This document shows positions 33,785-42,127 of a stretch of DNA of 64,000 nucleotides, one piece after another; positions within the stretch are counted from its first letter, which is position 1; each line of letters opens with the position of its first letter. The notes beneath the pieces were generated by a model. That model searched no databases. It worked only from the letters and a program-made list of their open reading frames with translations, and was not told the origin of the DNA. The stretch spans positions 744,001 to 808,000 of the forward strand of contig NZ_CANLYD010000001.1 of the NCBI RefSeq assembly GCF_947495315.1, given 5' to 3'. This DNA comes from an uncultured Aquimarina sp. Lineage in GTDB: Bacteria; Bacteroidota; Bacteroidia; Flavobacteriales; Flavobacteriaceae. Made by a program: the position numbers and the translations under genes.

Positions 33785-36022
33785 ATGCAAAACAAACAAG
33801 AGAACAAAAAGAAAATAGCCATTCTAGGTAGTGGTATGTCATCCTTAACAGCTGCTTATGAACTTAGCTCCTATGAAAACTGGCAAGATCATTATGATAT
33901 CACCATCTATCAAATGGGATGGAGACTAGGAGGTAAGACAGCTACCGGAAGAGGTCCAAACGAAAGGATTCAAGAGCATGGAATTCATATCGCTCAGGGA
34001 TGGTATGAAAATGCTTTCCGCCTGATTCAGGACTCTTACAAAGAATGTGAAAAACATAATCTAATGCCTGATAGCCCCTTTAAATCCTGGGAAGATGCTT
34101 TTGATCGAGAGGACACAACATTACTTACTCATTTTGATCCTAAGACAAATCAATGGATTAAAAAGAATATTATTTTTCCATCTAATGATTATATACCTGG
34201 TCAAGGTGGACCATTACCTTTTTCAGCAATTGTTCACAAAGCAGTGGGACTAATTTCCGAAATTTTGTTTGGTACAGATCCGAACAAAGATAGTCTTATG
34301 AATATGGCTTCTGAACCTGCCAAAGAAATTAAATCACCTGAGCATCATCCGCTTTGGGCAAGTTTCAAATCTAAATTTGAAGGATTTATAAAGGACAAAA
34401 TTTTTAAACATGAAGGTGAAAAGTTACTTAATTATATATCCGAATTGGTTCAGAACCTGACCAGTGAGGATCACGATCATGCAAAACGAAAAGATCATCA
34501 CTCCTTAATAAAAGAACTACTTGATTTACTTTCTAAATGGGCGGCTAAGCTCATTAATTCCATAGCAGATCATAATGAGTACTTCTATTGGTTGGCTGTA
34601 TTTGTAGAATTCGGACTCGTTAATATGAAAGGAACATTTGATGATGTATATGATCCGGAAACTCACGAACTAGATTATGAACGTATCAATGATTTGGATT
34701 ATCGGGAATGGCTCAAAAAACATGGAGCTAGTGAACGATTATTGAGTTCTGCAATGGTTAGATTTCTGTATACAGGAACATTTCACAACCTAACGGGAAC
34801 TGATCAGCAAGGTAGTCTGGCAGCTGGAGTTGGACTTCATTTTCTAACAAATTCTGCAGGTTACAAAGGATCTTTTGTGTGGAAGTTTAAAGCCGGAACA
34901 GCGGATACCATGATCACTCCAATTTATTTGACACTTAAAAATAGAGGTGTAAACTTTAAGCTCTTCCATAAAGTTGAACAAGTACACTATTCGGATTCTG
35001 GAGAAATAGAAAAGGTATCTATGGCCGAACAGGTTACATTAAAAAATGGTACATATAACCCTACGTATCCTTTCAAAGGCTTAGATGTATGGCCAGGAGA
35101 ACCTCTTTATGACCAGATTGATGATCAACAAGCCAAAGCGCTTAAGGAAGGTAAATATGATCTGGAAGAAGCTTGGTGTGGTTGGGAAAATGTGGGGCAA
35201 CTTTCTTTAGAAAAGGGTAAAGATTTTGACTACGTGATTTTGGGAATCCCTATTGATGTTTTAGGTGGAGATGAGGGTATTTGTAAGGAGATTATAGCTA
35301 ATAATACAGCCTGGAATAACATGTATAATCACGTTAAAAGTATTCCTACAATGTCTATGCAATTGTGGATTAAGCCTACACTAAAAGAGTTAGGTATGAA
35401 TTTGCCGGATTGGGGTTTCCCAGAAGGATCTTTACCTAATCTGGTTACTTATGCTGATCCTCAGTATTCATTTATAGATATGTCACAGGTGATGCCGTAT
35501 GAAGATTGGGAAAATGATAAACCTGGCGTATTGATATACTATACAGGATCATTCTTAGATCCTGAAAATATACCTCCATATTCGGATCAAGCGTATCCTC
35601 ACGATCAATTGGAACGTATAATGCGTGTCTCAGAACAATGGTTGAAAGATAAAATGGGCTGGTTTTTTCCGAATGCTACTACACTGGAGTATCCAGAAGG
35701 AATGAAGTTAGATGTAATTCATGATTTTTCGAAAACTGCCAAAACCGATTATGGTAGATTGAAAACACAGTTTTTTAGAGCTAACGTAAACCCAACGGAT
35801 AGATACACCTTATCACTTCCTGGTTCCAACAAATATCGTCTTAAAGCTAGTGAGTCTGGTTTTGATAATCTTATAATAACTGGAGATTGGATCAATTTTG
35901 GTGTGAATGTAGGGTATTATGAAGGAGCTATAGTTGCAGGTCTTCAAGCAGGTCAGGTAATGAGAGATAAACTTGGATTGCCATCCGAAACAACTATTTT
36001 TAGTGGAGTAACGTTGAAGTAG
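33785..36022 (+). CDS. Large FAD-dependent oxidoreductase, amine oxidase/phytoene desaturase-like
   Basis: 745 residues, cytoplasmic. The N-terminal dinucleotide fold is clear: KIAILGSGMSSLTAAYEL, then IYQMGWRLGGKTATGR, the second FAD motif of the amine oxidase/desaturase superfamily, then EHGIHIAQGWYENAF. A helical insertion of about 150 residues (roughly 135-290) with charged segments (EDHDHAKRKDHHSL) is unusual. A second FAD-contact region lies near 470-500 (FDYVILGIPIDVLGG). The C-terminal FAD motif is NLIITGDWINFGVNVGYYEGAIVAGLQAG. At 745 residues it is well above the 450-550 typical of phytoene desaturases. It may dehydrogenate a hydrophobic isoprenoid or polyene, but no pigment gene is nearby. 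The upstream partner is unknown. Confidence 0.87.
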   Translation: MQNKQENKKKIAILGSGMSSLTAAYELSSYENWQDHYDITIYQMGWRLGGKTATGRGPNERIQEHGIHIAQGWYENAFRLIQDSYKECEKHNLMPDSPFKSWEDAFDREDTTLLTHFDPKTNQWIKKNIIFPSNDYIPGQGGPLPFSAIVHKAVGLISEILFGTDPNKDSLMNMASEPAKEIKSPEHHPLWASFKSKFEGFIKDKIFKHEGEKLLNYISELVQNLTSEDHDHAKRKDHHSLIKELLDLLSKWAAKLINSIADHNEYFYWLAVFVEFGLVNMKGTFDDVYDPETHELDYERINDLDYREWLKKHGASERLLSSAMVRFLYTGTFHNLTGTDQQGSLAAGVGLHFLTNSAGYKGSFVWKFKAGTADTMITPIYLTLKNRGVNFKLFHKVEQVHYSDSGEIEKVSMAEQVTLKNGTYNPTYPFKGLDVWPGEPLYDQIDDQQAKALKEGKYDLEEAWCGWENVGQLSLEKGKDFDYVILGIPIDVLGGDEGICKEIIANNTAWNNMYNHVKSIPTMSMQLWIKPTLKELGMNLPDWGFPEGSLPNLVTYADPQYSFIDMSQVMPYEDWENDKPGVLIYYTGSFLDPENIPPYSDQAYPHDQLERIMRVSEQWLKDKMGWFFPNATTLEYPEGMKLDVIHDFSKTAKTDYGRLKTQFFRANVNPTDRYTLSLPGSNKYRLKASESGFDNLIITGDWINFGVNVGYYEGAIVAGLQAGQVMRDKLGLPSETTIFSGVTLK

Positions 36023-36059
36023 TAAAATATAAAGTTTTACTTTTTTGAAGTATAGATTC

Positions 36060-36092
36060 AATAAGAGGGACTCGTTTCCCTCTTATTTTTTG
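36060..36092 (+). terminator. Intrinsic terminator after the oxidoreductase gene
   Basis: AATAAGAGGGA and TCCCTCTTATT form an 11-bp stem with loop CTCGTT, followed by a run of T. It lies 38 bp after the stop codon. On the minus strand it may also slow transcripts leaving mnmE. Confidence 0.85.
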
Positions 36093-36104
36093 CTAATTGT
36101 AATT

Positions 36105-37520
36105 TTACTTTCCAATACAGAAATTTGCAAAAATATTACCCAATAAGTCATCGGAGGTAATCTCACCAGTGATCTCACCAAAGTGATATAAGGCCTGTCT
36201 AATATCGATAGCCATTAAATCTCCGGATATTCCATTATCAATTCCATATTGTACTTTTTGGATTTCTTCTAGAGCCTTCAACAATGCATCATAATGACGA
36301 GAATTGGTAACAATAGTTTCATCATTTCGCAAGGCTCCTGTATTGACGAATTCCAGAAGTTTGTTTTGTAATTCTTCTACACCCGTGTTTTGTTTAGCAG
36401 ACAATAAATGAATGTTTTCGATTTCAGACTGTAGCGTTGAAATTTGATCATCATTAAGTTTATCAACCTTATTTGCAACAACAATTAGGGGTTTCTGAGG
36501 ATACTTATTCCTAATTTGATTTAGCTCAACAATCATTTCTCTCCCTTTGGGGGAGATGCCGGAGGCAGAGGGGGATTCAGTCAACTCTGAACTATCCACC
36601 AAATAAATAACTACTTGTGCTTGTTCAATTTTTTCGAAAGTCTTTTTGATCCCAATACTTTCTACCACATCTTTAGTATCTCTAATACCTGCTGTATCAA
36701 TGAATCGGAAACCAATACCTCCAATGTTAATTTCATCTTCAATCGTATCTCGAGTTGTTCCTGCAATGTCCGAAACAATAGCACGCTCTTCATTTAATAA
36801 AGCATTCAACAAAGTAGATTTACCTACATTAGGTTCTCCAACAATTGCCACAGGAATTCCATTTTTAATAACATTACCGACAGCAAAAGAATCTATCAAC
36901 CGCTTTAAAACCTTAATAATTCTCGATATCAAATCCTGGAACTGAGTTCTATTCGCAAATTCTACATCTTCCTCAGCAAAATCAAGTTCTAATTCAATTA
37001 GAGATGCGAAATTGAGAAGCTCATCCCGTAGTTTTTTAATTTCATTACTAAACCCACCTCGCATTTGTTGCATGGCAATCTGATGAGAAGCTTCAGAATC
37101 AGAAGCAATCAAATCAGCAACCGCTTCTGCCTGAGATAAATCTAGTTTCCCATTGATAAAAGCTCTAAGTGTAAATTCTCCAGCATTGGCTGCTCTACAC
37201 CCTTTACGAAGTAATAATTGAATAATTTCTTGTTGTATATAGCTAGATCCGTGACAAGAGATTTCTACCGTTGGCTCACCTGTATATGAATTTGTTCCTT
37301 TAAAAAGTGATACTAATACCTCGTCCAAGACACGCTCACCATCCAATATATGACCTAAATGTATTGTATGACTTTTTTGTTTAGTAAGATCTTTACCTCT
37401 AATAGAACGAAATAAAGGTGCACAGATACCAATTGCATCGTTTCCGGAAACTCGTATCACAGCAATAGCACCTGCTCCTGCAGGAGTAGCCAAAGCAACT
37501 ATAGTGTCTTGTGGAATCAT
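36105..37520 (-). CDS. mnmE: tRNA modification GTPase MnmE (TrmE)
   Basis: 471 residues from the ATG at 37518-37520 (MIPQDTIVALATPAGAGAIAVIRVSG). With MnmG this GTPase installs the carboxymethylaminomethyl group on U34 of certain tRNAs. The N-terminal domain carries EISCHGSSYIQQEII and ANAGEFTLRAFINGKLDLSQAEAVADLI. The inserted G domain has G1 GEPNVGKS, the G2 region SDIAGTTRDTIED, G3 DTAGIRD and G4 NKVDK. The C-terminus ends FCIGK, with the Cys typical of MnmE. A short insertion, SPSASGISPKGR, within the G domain is encoded by a palindromic DNA element. A perfect -7 box 20 bp upstream supports this start over the TTG five codons earlier. Confidence 0.97.
   Translation of the reverse strand: MIPQDTIVALATPAGAGAIAVIRVSGNDAIGICAPLFRSIRGKDLTKQKSHTIHLGHILDGERVLDEVLVSLFKGTNSYTGEPTVEISCHGSSYIQQEIIQLLLRKGCRAANAGEFTLRAFINGKLDLSQAEAVADLIASDSEASHQIAMQQMRGGFSNEIKKLRDELLNFASLIELELDFAEEDVEFANRTQFQDLISRIIKVLKRLIDSFAVGNVIKNGIPVAIVGEPNVGKSTLLNALLNEERAIVSDIAGTTRDTIEDEINIGGIGFRFIDTAGIRDTKDVVESIGIKKTFEKIEQAQVVIYLVDSSELTESPSASGISPKGREMIVELNQIRNKYPQKPLIVVANKVDKLNDDQISTLQSEIENIHLLSAKQNTGVEELQNKLLEFVNTGALRNDETIVTNSRHYDALLKALEEIQKVQYGIDNGISGDLMAIDIRQALYHFGEITGEITSDDLLGNIFANFCIGK
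36539..36577. repeat. Palindromic element inside the mnmE reading frame
   Basis: Two adjacent hairpins, CTCCC-TTTGG-GGGAG (36541-36555) and TGCC-GGA-GGCA (36557-36567), plus a G-rich flank. The GC content is far above the surroundings. It encodes an in-frame Ser/Pro/Gly-rich segment in the G domain of MnmE. It looks like an inserted dispersed palindrome rather than ancestral coding sequence. Confidence 0.6.
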
Positions 37521-37539
37521 ACTTTTATTAATCAAAACA

Positions 37540-37573
37540 CAAAAATAGACATAATATAAGTCTTGATTTTCAA
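37540..37573 (-). promoter_or_regulatory. Promoter of mnmE, Bacteroidota type
   Basis: On the minus strand TATTTTTG (37540-37547) fits TAnnTTTG exactly and TTG (37571-37573) lies 23 bp upstream. Transcription would begin about 10-15 bp before the ATG at 37520, leaving the TTG at 37535 essentially untranslated. Confidence 0.6.
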
Positions 37574-37720
37574 TTTAGACTTCAAACTTTTTTTGTAGAC
37601 CGTTTTTTCTTCCTTACTTTTATCGATGGGGTAAAAGATTACAAAAGAATAAAAGAAAAATAGTATAGAGATAGTTCAGTAATAACTGAGTTGCTTTCTT
37701 ATGGAATATTTGTTTAAGGC

Positions 37721-37765
37721 TTAACTAACCTTAACTAACCTTAACTAACCTTAACTAACCTTAAC
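37721..37765. repeat. Tandem 10-bp repeat upstream of the secreted protease
   Basis: Four exact copies of TTAACTAACC plus a half copy TTAAC, ending 51 bp before the protease ATG. The unit equals about one turn of the DNA helix. It is a slippage-prone tract in a promoter region. Confidence 0.9.
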
Positions 37766-37816
37766 GGTTGATTTAGTAACTAAATTTAATTTCTATATAC
37801 TAAAACTTTTATTTTT

Positions 37817-40243
37817 ATGAATTTTCACAGCACAAACTCAAGTAATAGCAGGAGACTGTTATTAAAACTCAAAATTACTGCTGCTATTTGCGCAGTATTC
37901 ATGCTATTTCCCTTTATCAATTATGCTCAGGTTCAGGATTTAGCAAGACATGAAACTCCTTATAATTTAACACTAAAATCTGACGGAGTCATCAATAAAA
38001 ATGGGACGGAAGTAATTACTCAAGAAGTTTCAGAAACAGGAGCTACCTGGTTACGTCTATTTTTTAAAGATGTAAACTTAGGTAATAATAGTACGATAAA
38101 GATTACTTCAAAATTAGATGGAGCTACACAAACCTTAACTGCCCAAACCATAAAGGATTGGAATAATTCCAGTGCTTATTTTAATGGTGATGCGGTAACG
38201 GTTACCTTATCGGTGGCTTCAAATGACAAATCAGCAGGAATTAATATTTCAACATTAAGTGTGGGAGAATTAGATCCTACTATCAAATCTCAATGTGGAT
38301 CTAATGATGATAGAGTGGATTCTAATGATGCAGCTATCGGAAGAATGGTTCCTATTGGATGTACCGGATGGATCATTACTAATGGTAAACTAGTTACTGC
38401 GGGACATTGCGTAGGTAGCAGTGCTCAGGTAATCGAATTTAATGTACCAAAATCTAATCCAGACAGAACTATTGTACATCCTGGACCAGAAGATCAATAC
38501 CCAATAGGTAATTTTGTATCACCATATCCAGGAAGCCCAAGCCAAGCAAATGATTGGGGAGTATTTACTGCCTCTGCAAATTCACAGACTGGTTTAATGC
38601 CAATTCAAGCACAAGGCGCATCATACAATGTAGTACAAGATGCACCAGGTGCTAATATTACAATAACCGGTTTCGGAACTGATACAGGAATCGATAACCA
38701 AACACAACAAATCCACACAGGACCACTTAGTTCTACTACAAATACCTTTGTTAGATATAGAACAGACACTACAGGAGGAAATTCTGGTAGTCCAATTATT
38801 GATACAGCAACAGGAAATGCAGTAGGTGTTCATGCGTATGGAGGTTGTTCTGGATCTGGAGGATCTAATTCTGGAGAAAGAGCTACCATACCTGCTTTCT
38901 GGGATGCAATGGGATTAGGAACACCACCGCCACCGCCTGTTGAGGAGTGTACAGGAGATGTTTCTTCTTTTCCGTATAGTGAAAGTTTTGAAGGATCTAT
39001 TGGAGCTTGGTCTCAGTCTGCAAGTGATGATATCAATTGGACTGTGAATTCTGGAGGTACACCTTCTAATGGAACTGGACCTAGCGGAGCAGTTGACGGT
39101 AATTCTTATATCTATGTAGAAGCATCCGGAAACGGAACTGGGTATCCAAACAAGCAAGCAATTTTAAATGCTCCTTGTTTAGATTTTGGAGGAGTCTCAT
39201 CACCAACGCTTAATTTTCAATATCATATGGTAGGTGATGCTGTTGGTACATTAAATATTGAAGCTAGAACTAATAATACTGGTAATTGGACGAGTGTATT
39301 TACTAGATCAGGAGCTCAAGGTACTAATTGGAACGAAGCAAGTGTAGATCTTTCTGCATATGCTGGTAATTCTAGCGTACAATTACGATTAAATGTCGTT
39401 ACCGGTACTAGCTGGCAAGGAGATATCACAATAGATGATTTAAGTATCACAAACGGAACAACACCACCGCCACCAGTTTGTGATTCATTAAATTTCAATG
39501 ATTTCAATATCAATGGATTTTCTAATCAGGATGCTGCAGGAAACTTCTCTATAGGTAATGGAGGTTCTTCTATAGCTATGACTAATAACACCTGGAAATA
39601 TATTGCTTTGAGTTATATAGTGACGGCTAATACTGTAATTGAATTCGATTTTAGTAGTTCTTCTCAGGGAGAAATCCATGGGGTTGGTTTTGAAGAAGAT
39701 AATACGTTGACTTCTAATAGATATTTTAAAGTCCACGGAACCCAAAATTATGGAGTTACTAATTTTGATAATTATTCTAGTGGTACAGCTACCTATGTGA
39801 TTCCTGTTGGTAATTTTTATACCGGAAATATGGATAGATTAGTATTTATTAATGATAATGATGCAGGAAGTGGAAACACTTCGGTTTTTTCTAATGTGAA
39901 AATTTATGAAGGTTCTTGTGGGCAATCTGCAACCGCAGAAAGTTTAGTGGCTAACTTGGAATCAGCTGAAGCAATATTAGGAGATGAGCCAGAAGGTATA
40001 TTTTCTGATGTTAGTATAGCTCCAAACCCAGCTACTAATAATTTTTCTATTCGTCTTAGTTCTTATGTGAAAAAGGCTAATGCTAACATATTTTCCATCT
40101 TAGGTCAGAAACAAGCTCAAATAGAATTACAATCAGGTCTCAATACTATTTCTGCTCAGAATTTATCACTAGGTCGTGGTATTTATATAGTTCGAATAGA
40201 AAGTGATGGTGAGTCTACAGCTAAGAAACTAATCATCAACTAA
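37817..40243 (+). CDS. Secreted trypsin-like serine protease with T9SS C-terminal domain
   Basis: 808 residues. The N-terminal hydrophobic segment (ITAAICAVFMLFPFINYAQ) is an export signal with a long basic leader. A prodomain-like region precedes a trypsin-fold domain with His197 (VTAGHC), a candidate Asp in ANDWGVF and Ser323 in TGGNSGSPI, so the triad is intact. A Pro-rich linker (PPPPPVEE) leads to a MAM/jelly-roll-like domain (about 385-555; FPYSESFEGSIGAW ... LNIEARTNNTGNWTSVF ... ITIDDLSI). A second linker leads to another beta domain. The last 80 residues (SIAPNPATNNFSIRL ... GIYIVRIESDGESTAKKLIIN) form a type A T9SS sorting domain. The product should be secreted or surface-attached and degrade proteins outside the cell. 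A 10-bp tandem repeat lies in its promoter region. Confidence 0.95.
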   Translation: MNFHSTNSSNSRRLLLKLKITAAICAVFMLFPFINYAQVQDLARHETPYNLTLKSDGVINKNGTEVITQEVSETGATWLRLFFKDVNLGNNSTIKITSKLDGATQTLTAQTIKDWNNSSAYFNGDAVTVTLSVASNDKSAGINISTLSVGELDPTIKSQCGSNDDRVDSNDAAIGRMVPIGCTGWIITNGKLVTAGHCVGSSAQVIEFNVPKSNPDRTIVHPGPEDQYPIGNFVSPYPGSPSQANDWGVFTASANSQTGLMPIQAQGASYNVVQDAPGANITITGFGTDTGIDNQTQQIHTGPLSSTTNTFVRYRTDTTGGNSGSPIIDTATGNAVGVHAYGGCSGSGGSNSGERATIPAFWDAMGLGTPPPPPVEECTGDVSSFPYSESFEGSIGAWSQSASDDINWTVNSGGTPSNGTGPSGAVDGNSYIYVEASGNGTGYPNKQAILNAPCLDFGGVSSPTLNFQYHMVGDAVGTLNIEARTNNTGNWTSVFTRSGAQGTNWNEASVDLSAYAGNSSVQLRLNVVTGTSWQGDITIDDLSITNGTTPPPPVCDSLNFNDFNINGFSNQDAAGNFSIGNGGSSIAMTNNTWKYIALSYIVTANTVIEFDFSSSSQGEIHGVGFEEDNTLTSNRYFKVHGTQNYGVTNFDNYSSGTATYVIPVGNFYTGNMDRLVFINDNDAGSGNTSVFSNVKIYEGSCGQSATAESLVANLESAEAILGDEPEGIFSDVSIAPNPATNNFSIRLSSYVKKANANIFSILGQKQAQIELQSGLNTISAQNLSLGRGIYIVRIESDGESTAKKLIIN

Positions 40244-40281
40244 CCAATACATCAACAATAGAACTTAAATTTAGTTACGTT

Positions 40282-40313
40282 AAAAGCATCTCATTTTTGG
40301 AGGTGCTTTTTTT
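40282..40313 (+). terminator. Intrinsic terminator after the protease gene
   Basis: AAAAGCATCTC pairs with the GGAGGTGCTTTT side (one G-T wobble) around an ATTTTT loop, followed by a T run. It lies 38 bp after the stop codon. Confidence 0.85.
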
Positions 40314-40350
40314 GATTTATGCCAAAAATATCTAGAAAAAGAACCAGTTA

Positions 40351-40381
40351 TTTGTTTATTACGAATTCTTTCGTATGTTTG
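40351..40381 (+). promoter_or_regulatory. Promoter of the BlaI/TlpA/M56 operon
   Basis: TTTG (40351-40354) and TATGTTTG (40374-40381) match the Bacteroidota -33 and -7 elements (TTTG and TAnnTTTG) at a 19-bp spacing. Transcription would start close to the BlaI ATG at 40401. Both flanks of the -7 box are occupied by operator dyads. Confidence 0.75.
40360..40375. promoter_or_regulatory. BlaI-type operator 1
   Basis: TACGAA-TTCT-TTCGTA, a perfect dyad between the -33 and -7 boxes. It is identical in both arms to operator 2, with centres 23 bp apart (about two helical turns). Position and pairing fit a dimeric BlaI/MecI-type repressor blocking RNA polymerase. Confidence 0.75.
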
Positions 40382-40382
40382 T

Positions 40383-40398
40383 TACGAAAATATTCGTA
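40383..40398. promoter_or_regulatory. BlaI-type operator 2
   Basis: TACGAA-AATA-TTCGTA, a perfect dyad between the -7 box and the BlaI ATG. Only the 4-base spacer differs from operator 1. Confidence 0.75.
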
Positions 40399-40400
40399 GA

Positions 40401-40763
40401 ATGAAACCATACACAGATAAAGAGTTTGATATTTTGACTATTCTTTGGGAATTAGAAGAAGGTTCTGTTCAGGAAATTCATGAAAAACTTAATACTTCTA
40501 GCGGGTACACTACTACGTTGAAGTTAATGCAGATCATGTTTGATAAAGGACTCTTGGATAGGAGGAAAGAAGGTAAAAAACATATTTATATCCCTAAAGT
40601 AGATCAAAAGAAAGCACAAGTTTCGGGTATTAAGAAAATGATCAATGGACTTTTTGGTGGGTCGACACTTAGTTTCGCGCAAAGTTTTTTAGGTAATACA
40701 AAACCTACCAAAGAAGAATTAGAAGCTATTAAAGAAATGATCAAAAAAATGGAGGATGAATAA
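40401..40763 (+). CDS. BlaI/MecI-family transcriptional repressor
   Basis: 120 residues, the normal family length. The winged helix-turn-helix spans about 1-75 (FDILTILWELEEGSVQEIHEKLNTSSGYTTTLKLMQIMFDKGLLDRRKEGKKHIYIPKV). The C-terminal dimerisation helices are FAQSFLGNTKPTKEELEAIKEMIKKMEDE. Members of the family repress until an M56 sensor protease cuts them or triggers their cleavage. The M56 gene is two positions downstream. Two identical dyads overlap the promoter immediately upstream, so autorepression of the operon is very likely. No beta-lactamase or PBP2a gene is in the operon. The targets are thioredoxin-like proteins. Confidence 0.95.
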   Translation: MKPYTDKEFDILTILWELEEGSVQEIHEKLNTSSGYTTTLKLMQIMFDKGLLDRRKEGKKHIYIPKVDQKKAQVSGIKKMINGLFGGSTLSFAQSFLGNTKPTKEELEAIKEMIKKMEDE

Positions 40764-40883
40764 GATACCTCTTTATAATTTAATAGTCATTACTTATTAA
40801 AATGATTATATGCTTATGATTTTAAGCAACTAAAGAATATTCGAATCATTCCATATTAAAAAAATAGAAAACCAAAAGTAGGT

Positions 40884-42068
40884 ATGAAACAAATTATCAC
40901 TTTACTTATTGTCATAAACTTATATCCTGTATATGGACAGACCGATAGTGAAATATTAGATAAAACAATTGCAAAATTAGATGCTTTAACAACTATAAGG
41001 TACGATGTACGGATCGTGGCTTATTCAGAAGAGATAGCTGGTAATAATGGTACTCGCAGTGGCAAAGCGTATTTTGATTTTACCAACAAAGATACACTAG
41101 GCGGTTTTAGATATCAATTTGTATCAGATAGCAAGGAACAAGTGTTTAATGGAAAACAATGCTTTAATGTTGATTTTAAAGATGAAATGGTTTTATATAA
41201 AGATAATCCAAGTACATATGATATATATAATCCTATTCTTATATCAACCTCTATTTTTGAAGCAAAAGTTTTGTTACCGCAGTTAATAAGGGATAATACC
41301 ATTGTTGTTACCCGTAAGAAGGATACGGTAATCAATACTATTGATTGTTATAAGTTTAATTTTTTAATACCTGATAAGTTTATTGATATAAATGCCGTAC
41401 TTACAAAATTACCCAGCCCGAATAAGAAGACACACCTAAATTATCAAATAACAATATCAAAAAAAAGATATCTACCTATTGAAATAAAAACCGTTTCCCC
41501 AGATAATTTTGGATCTTTTACAGCCACTTTTGGTAATTGTAAAACGGGAATTACAAAAGAAGATTCTGTTTGGAGTTATGATCGGTTTTCTGATAAATAT
41601 GCAATATTAGAAAAAGAGCAATACTATAAGAGTAAAAAAAACAAAATGACCAATATTATTGGGTCTGGAGCTCCTGATTTTACATTGCCTAACATAGACG
41701 GAGATATGGTTTCACTTTCTTCATTTAATTCTCAACTTACCTTACTCGAATTTTGGTTTCCTAATTGTGGTGCATGTGTGATTGCTGTACCTCATATTAA
41801 TGAAATACAAAAAAAATACAAGGATAAAGGGTTAAAAGTCTATGGAATAGAATATACAGAATCCAGTAAGGAAAATTTAAAATCATACATAATAAAACAA
41901 AATATAGAATTCCCGATACTTTATGAAGGAAAGGATGTAGCCAAGTCATATGATGCATTTGCTGCTCCTACAATTTATTTGCTTAATAAAAAGAAAGAGA
42001 TTGTATATGCTAGTATAGGATTAAAAAAGGAAGATCTCATTAAAGTAATTAATGATCGCCTTAAATAA
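40884..42068 (+). CDS. Exported TlpA-like thioredoxin-fold protein
   Basis: 394 residues. The signal peptide (IITLLIVINLYPVYGQ) has no lipobox Cys. The N-terminal 240 residues are a beta-rich domain of unknown function (TIRYDVRIVAYSEEIAG ... KAYFDFTNKDTLGGFRYQFVSD). The C-terminal AhpC/TSA-TlpA domain (about 255-394) has the redox pair Cys295/Cys298 in LEFWFPNCGACVIAVPHINEIQ and the cis-Pro in FAAPTIYLL. The active-site dipeptide is Gly-Ala. It probably reduces or senses disulfides in periplasmic proteins. It lies between the BlaI and M56 genes and is a clear paralogue of the 43883 product, with the same two-domain layout and the shared WSYxRF motif. Confidence 0.92.
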   Translation: MKQIITLLIVINLYPVYGQTDSEILDKTIAKLDALTTIRYDVRIVAYSEEIAGNNGTRSGKAYFDFTNKDTLGGFRYQFVSDSKEQVFNGKQCFNVDFKDEMVLYKDNPSTYDIYNPILISTSIFEAKVLLPQLIRDNTIVVTRKKDTVINTIDCYKFNFLIPDKFIDINAVLTKLPSPNKKTHLNYQITISKKRYLPIEIKTVSPDNFGSFTATFGNCKTGITKEDSVWSYDRFSDKYAILEKEQYYKSKKNKMTNIIGSGAPDFTLPNIDGDMVSLSSFNSQLTLLEFWFPNCGACVIAVPHINEIQKKYKDKGLKVYGIEYTESSKENLKSYIIKQNIEFPILYEGKDVAKSYDAFAAPTIYLLNKKKEIVYASIGLKKEDLIKVINDRLK

Positions 42069-42127
42069 ATCATTTTACACGGATACTTATATAAAATTGA
42101 AGACTGTATATTCTAAAACTGAGAAAG

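Noticed and set aside
37521..37535. TTG start giving a five-codon longer MnmE
   Set aside because: MnmE proteins begin close to the ATG at 37520, and the -7 box at 37540-37547 would leave almost no leader for the TTG.
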